A stretch of DNA of 64,000 nt from Vespula vulgaris (taxonomy: Eukaryota; Arthropoda; Insecta; Hymenoptera; Vespidae), in NCBI RefSeq assembly GCF_905475345.1, contig NC_066587.1, positions 9,043,070 to 9,107,069 on the forward strand, given 5' to 3'. Below the pieces are notes generated by a model. That model worked only from the letters and a program-made list of their open reading frames with translations. It was not told the DNA's origin and ran no database searches. This document shows, piece by piece, positions 62,609 through 64,000 of the stretch (positions are counted from its first letter, which is position 1; every line of letters starts with the position of its first letter). The translations under genes were made by a program, and so were the position numbers.

Positions 62609-63343
62609 TTGCAACTTCAATTTTAGAAATGACGTATCCTTCTTTTTTTTTAATGATATATTGATCGTTCTTCTATCTTGTAGATGTTTGACAATGCATA
62701 AAAGTTTTGATTGAGAATTTTATATTCTTACGTTATAACTTCATAATATAGTATAGGTACACGTATACGCACAATTAAAATTTCATACCACTTAATATAC
62801 TTTATTCGAATGAAAAATAAATAAACATGACTATGTATTGTTCATAATTTACGACAACAATCAGTTACGACGAAATAATTACATGCATTATGGAAACTTG
62901 ACCTCATATAAAAATTATAGAGTTCTCCAAACTTTTGCTATAAAGAGAATGTATTTTTAAAACTCACAGAACAATAAATAGAAAAAGTAGTAACAACGTG
63001 ATTTAAAGTTCCTGAATATCCAATAAATTTCTTTTTAATTTTTATCCCTTCTACGTCATCGCCTAAACTATCAAAGTAACGTTTAAAAACTATCGAAGAA
63101 ACGTAGATAATCGTCGAACTTATTTCATCGGGCTAACGCGGAATCTAGTCGCTATACAAAGAGCTTAAACAGAGGGAGTATAATAAATGTCCTGGTGCAA
63201 GATTCAATGGTGGTCGTTTCATCTACGCGGTTTCGTTAGCGCGAGTGACATGATCTTGACCGATTACCGTCGCGCTGTGGAAACTGTTAGGTTTCGCAAC
63301 CTTGCATCGAGTGCAACCGAGAAACTCGTTAGTCAACGACGTG

Positions 63344-63351
63344 TGACGTCA
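63344..63351. promoter_or_regulatory. CRE palindrome TGACGTCA
   Basis: A perfect site (GTGTGACGTCATC) in a CpG-containing patch near the right end, inside a 102-codon open frame of doubtful coding status. Confidence 0.3.
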
Positions 63352-63779
63352 TCAAAAGAGAAAGACAGAGAGAGAAAGAGAGAGAGGGAAGATCGTTGCC
63401 ATCTAGTTGACTTCCGATCTATGTCGGTCGTTTCGGCTTGTATATTTCCACTTGATCGATTAAAAATTCACTATTCCCGAAGCGAATCGAATTAGAAGAT
63501 ACTTCTCCTTCTGTTCTTTTTTTTTTTTGTTAGATTATACGAAGAGATGCTACGGAGCAGTTCGAATTAACCGCGAACGTGACGTATCGAATTGAAGTAT
63601 TTATAGAAATTGCTAAACCACGAGAGAATTTTCTTGAATAAAGAGCTCGACCATCGGGTTTTTAAATTTTCGTGATTCCAAATTAAAACATTATTATCGA
63701 TATAAATTTTGCTAAAGTACAAATTTTTTTGATGAAAAAATATACTTAAAAAAAAATAATCGATAATTTTTTCAATGAA

Positions 63780-64000
63780 AGGACGAATCCCGCGTATAAT
63801 AATGGACTCGTGATTGGTAGTCAGTCTATGTGATTCGAATGATGCAATGCGCTTCGTTTGCTTTTTCAACAGACTGGCCTCTACCGGGCTGAGCACACTC
63901 TCTCACAATCAGTAGCACGACGTCGACTGACCATGTCGCACGAGTCTTCACACGACGGAATCGAACCGTAGTTCGAATTGTAATACGGAACTTTCGAGTG
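63780..64000. promoter_or_regulatory. CpG-rich patch at the right edge
   Basis: G+C and CpG rise abruptly after A+T-rich DNA. There is an initiator-like ATCAGTAG at about 63908 followed by CACGACGTCGAC, and a 12-codon open frame from an ATG at about 63933 to a TAG. It may be the edge of a promoter continuing beyond the window. Confidence 0.22.

Overview
The window is nuclear DNA of an arthropod, most likely an aculeate hymenopteran (bee or wasp). That placement is inference. It rests on the A+T-rich background, the frequent CpG-containing patches, the very dense (GA)n/(CT)n microsatellites and the insect-type octopamine receptor. Genus and species cannot be settled from this sequence. There is no bacterial or viral gene layout, no operon, no rRNA, no recognisable tRNA and no CRISPR array.

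Only one protein-coding segment can be named with confidence. It is a minus-strand exon at 32726-33808 encoding the start, the extracellular N-terminus and transmembrane helices 1-4 of an alpha2-adrenergic-like octopamine receptor (Octalpha2R family). The exon ends in extracellular loop 2 at a consensus GTGAGT donor. I see no helix 5-7 coding sequence in the remaining 32.7 kb on that strand, so the first coding intron probably runs past the left edge.

Layout. 1-32.7 kb is the presumed long intron (or intron plus intergenic DNA), full of GA/CT tracts. It holds a few weak candidate exons on the receptor strand (near 19.2, 27.2-27.4, 29.4-29.6 and 30.4-30.6 kb), a locally duplicated block (18.3-18.9 kb) and short fold-back structures. 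32.7-33.8 kb is the receptor exon. 33.8-44.8 kb is upstream DNA with possible 5' untranslated exons on the receptor strand (donors at 34143, 37475 and 39596) and a CpG-rich patch at 37.0-37.6 kb. 44.86-45.30 kb is a CpG-rich, CRE-containing patch that looks like a plus-strand promoter with a short first exon. 45.3-54.9 kb is non-coding, with a TATA-containing promoter candidate at 52.9 kb. 55.4-61.9 kb is much more A+T-rich, nearly free of GA/CT tracts, and holds one putative small inverted-repeat transposon. 61.9-64.0 kb returns to the earlier composition.

Most long open frames outside the receptor exon are artefacts of dinucleotide repeats (Leu-Ser or Arg-Glu runs) or chance frames in CpG-rich patches. 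No previously undescribed system is demonstrated. The observations most worth checking are the receptor's long N-terminus and DRF motif, two phase-compatible candidate exons inside its intron, six perfect CRE palindromes, the putative MITE, and the crossing inverted repeats at 16.2 kb.
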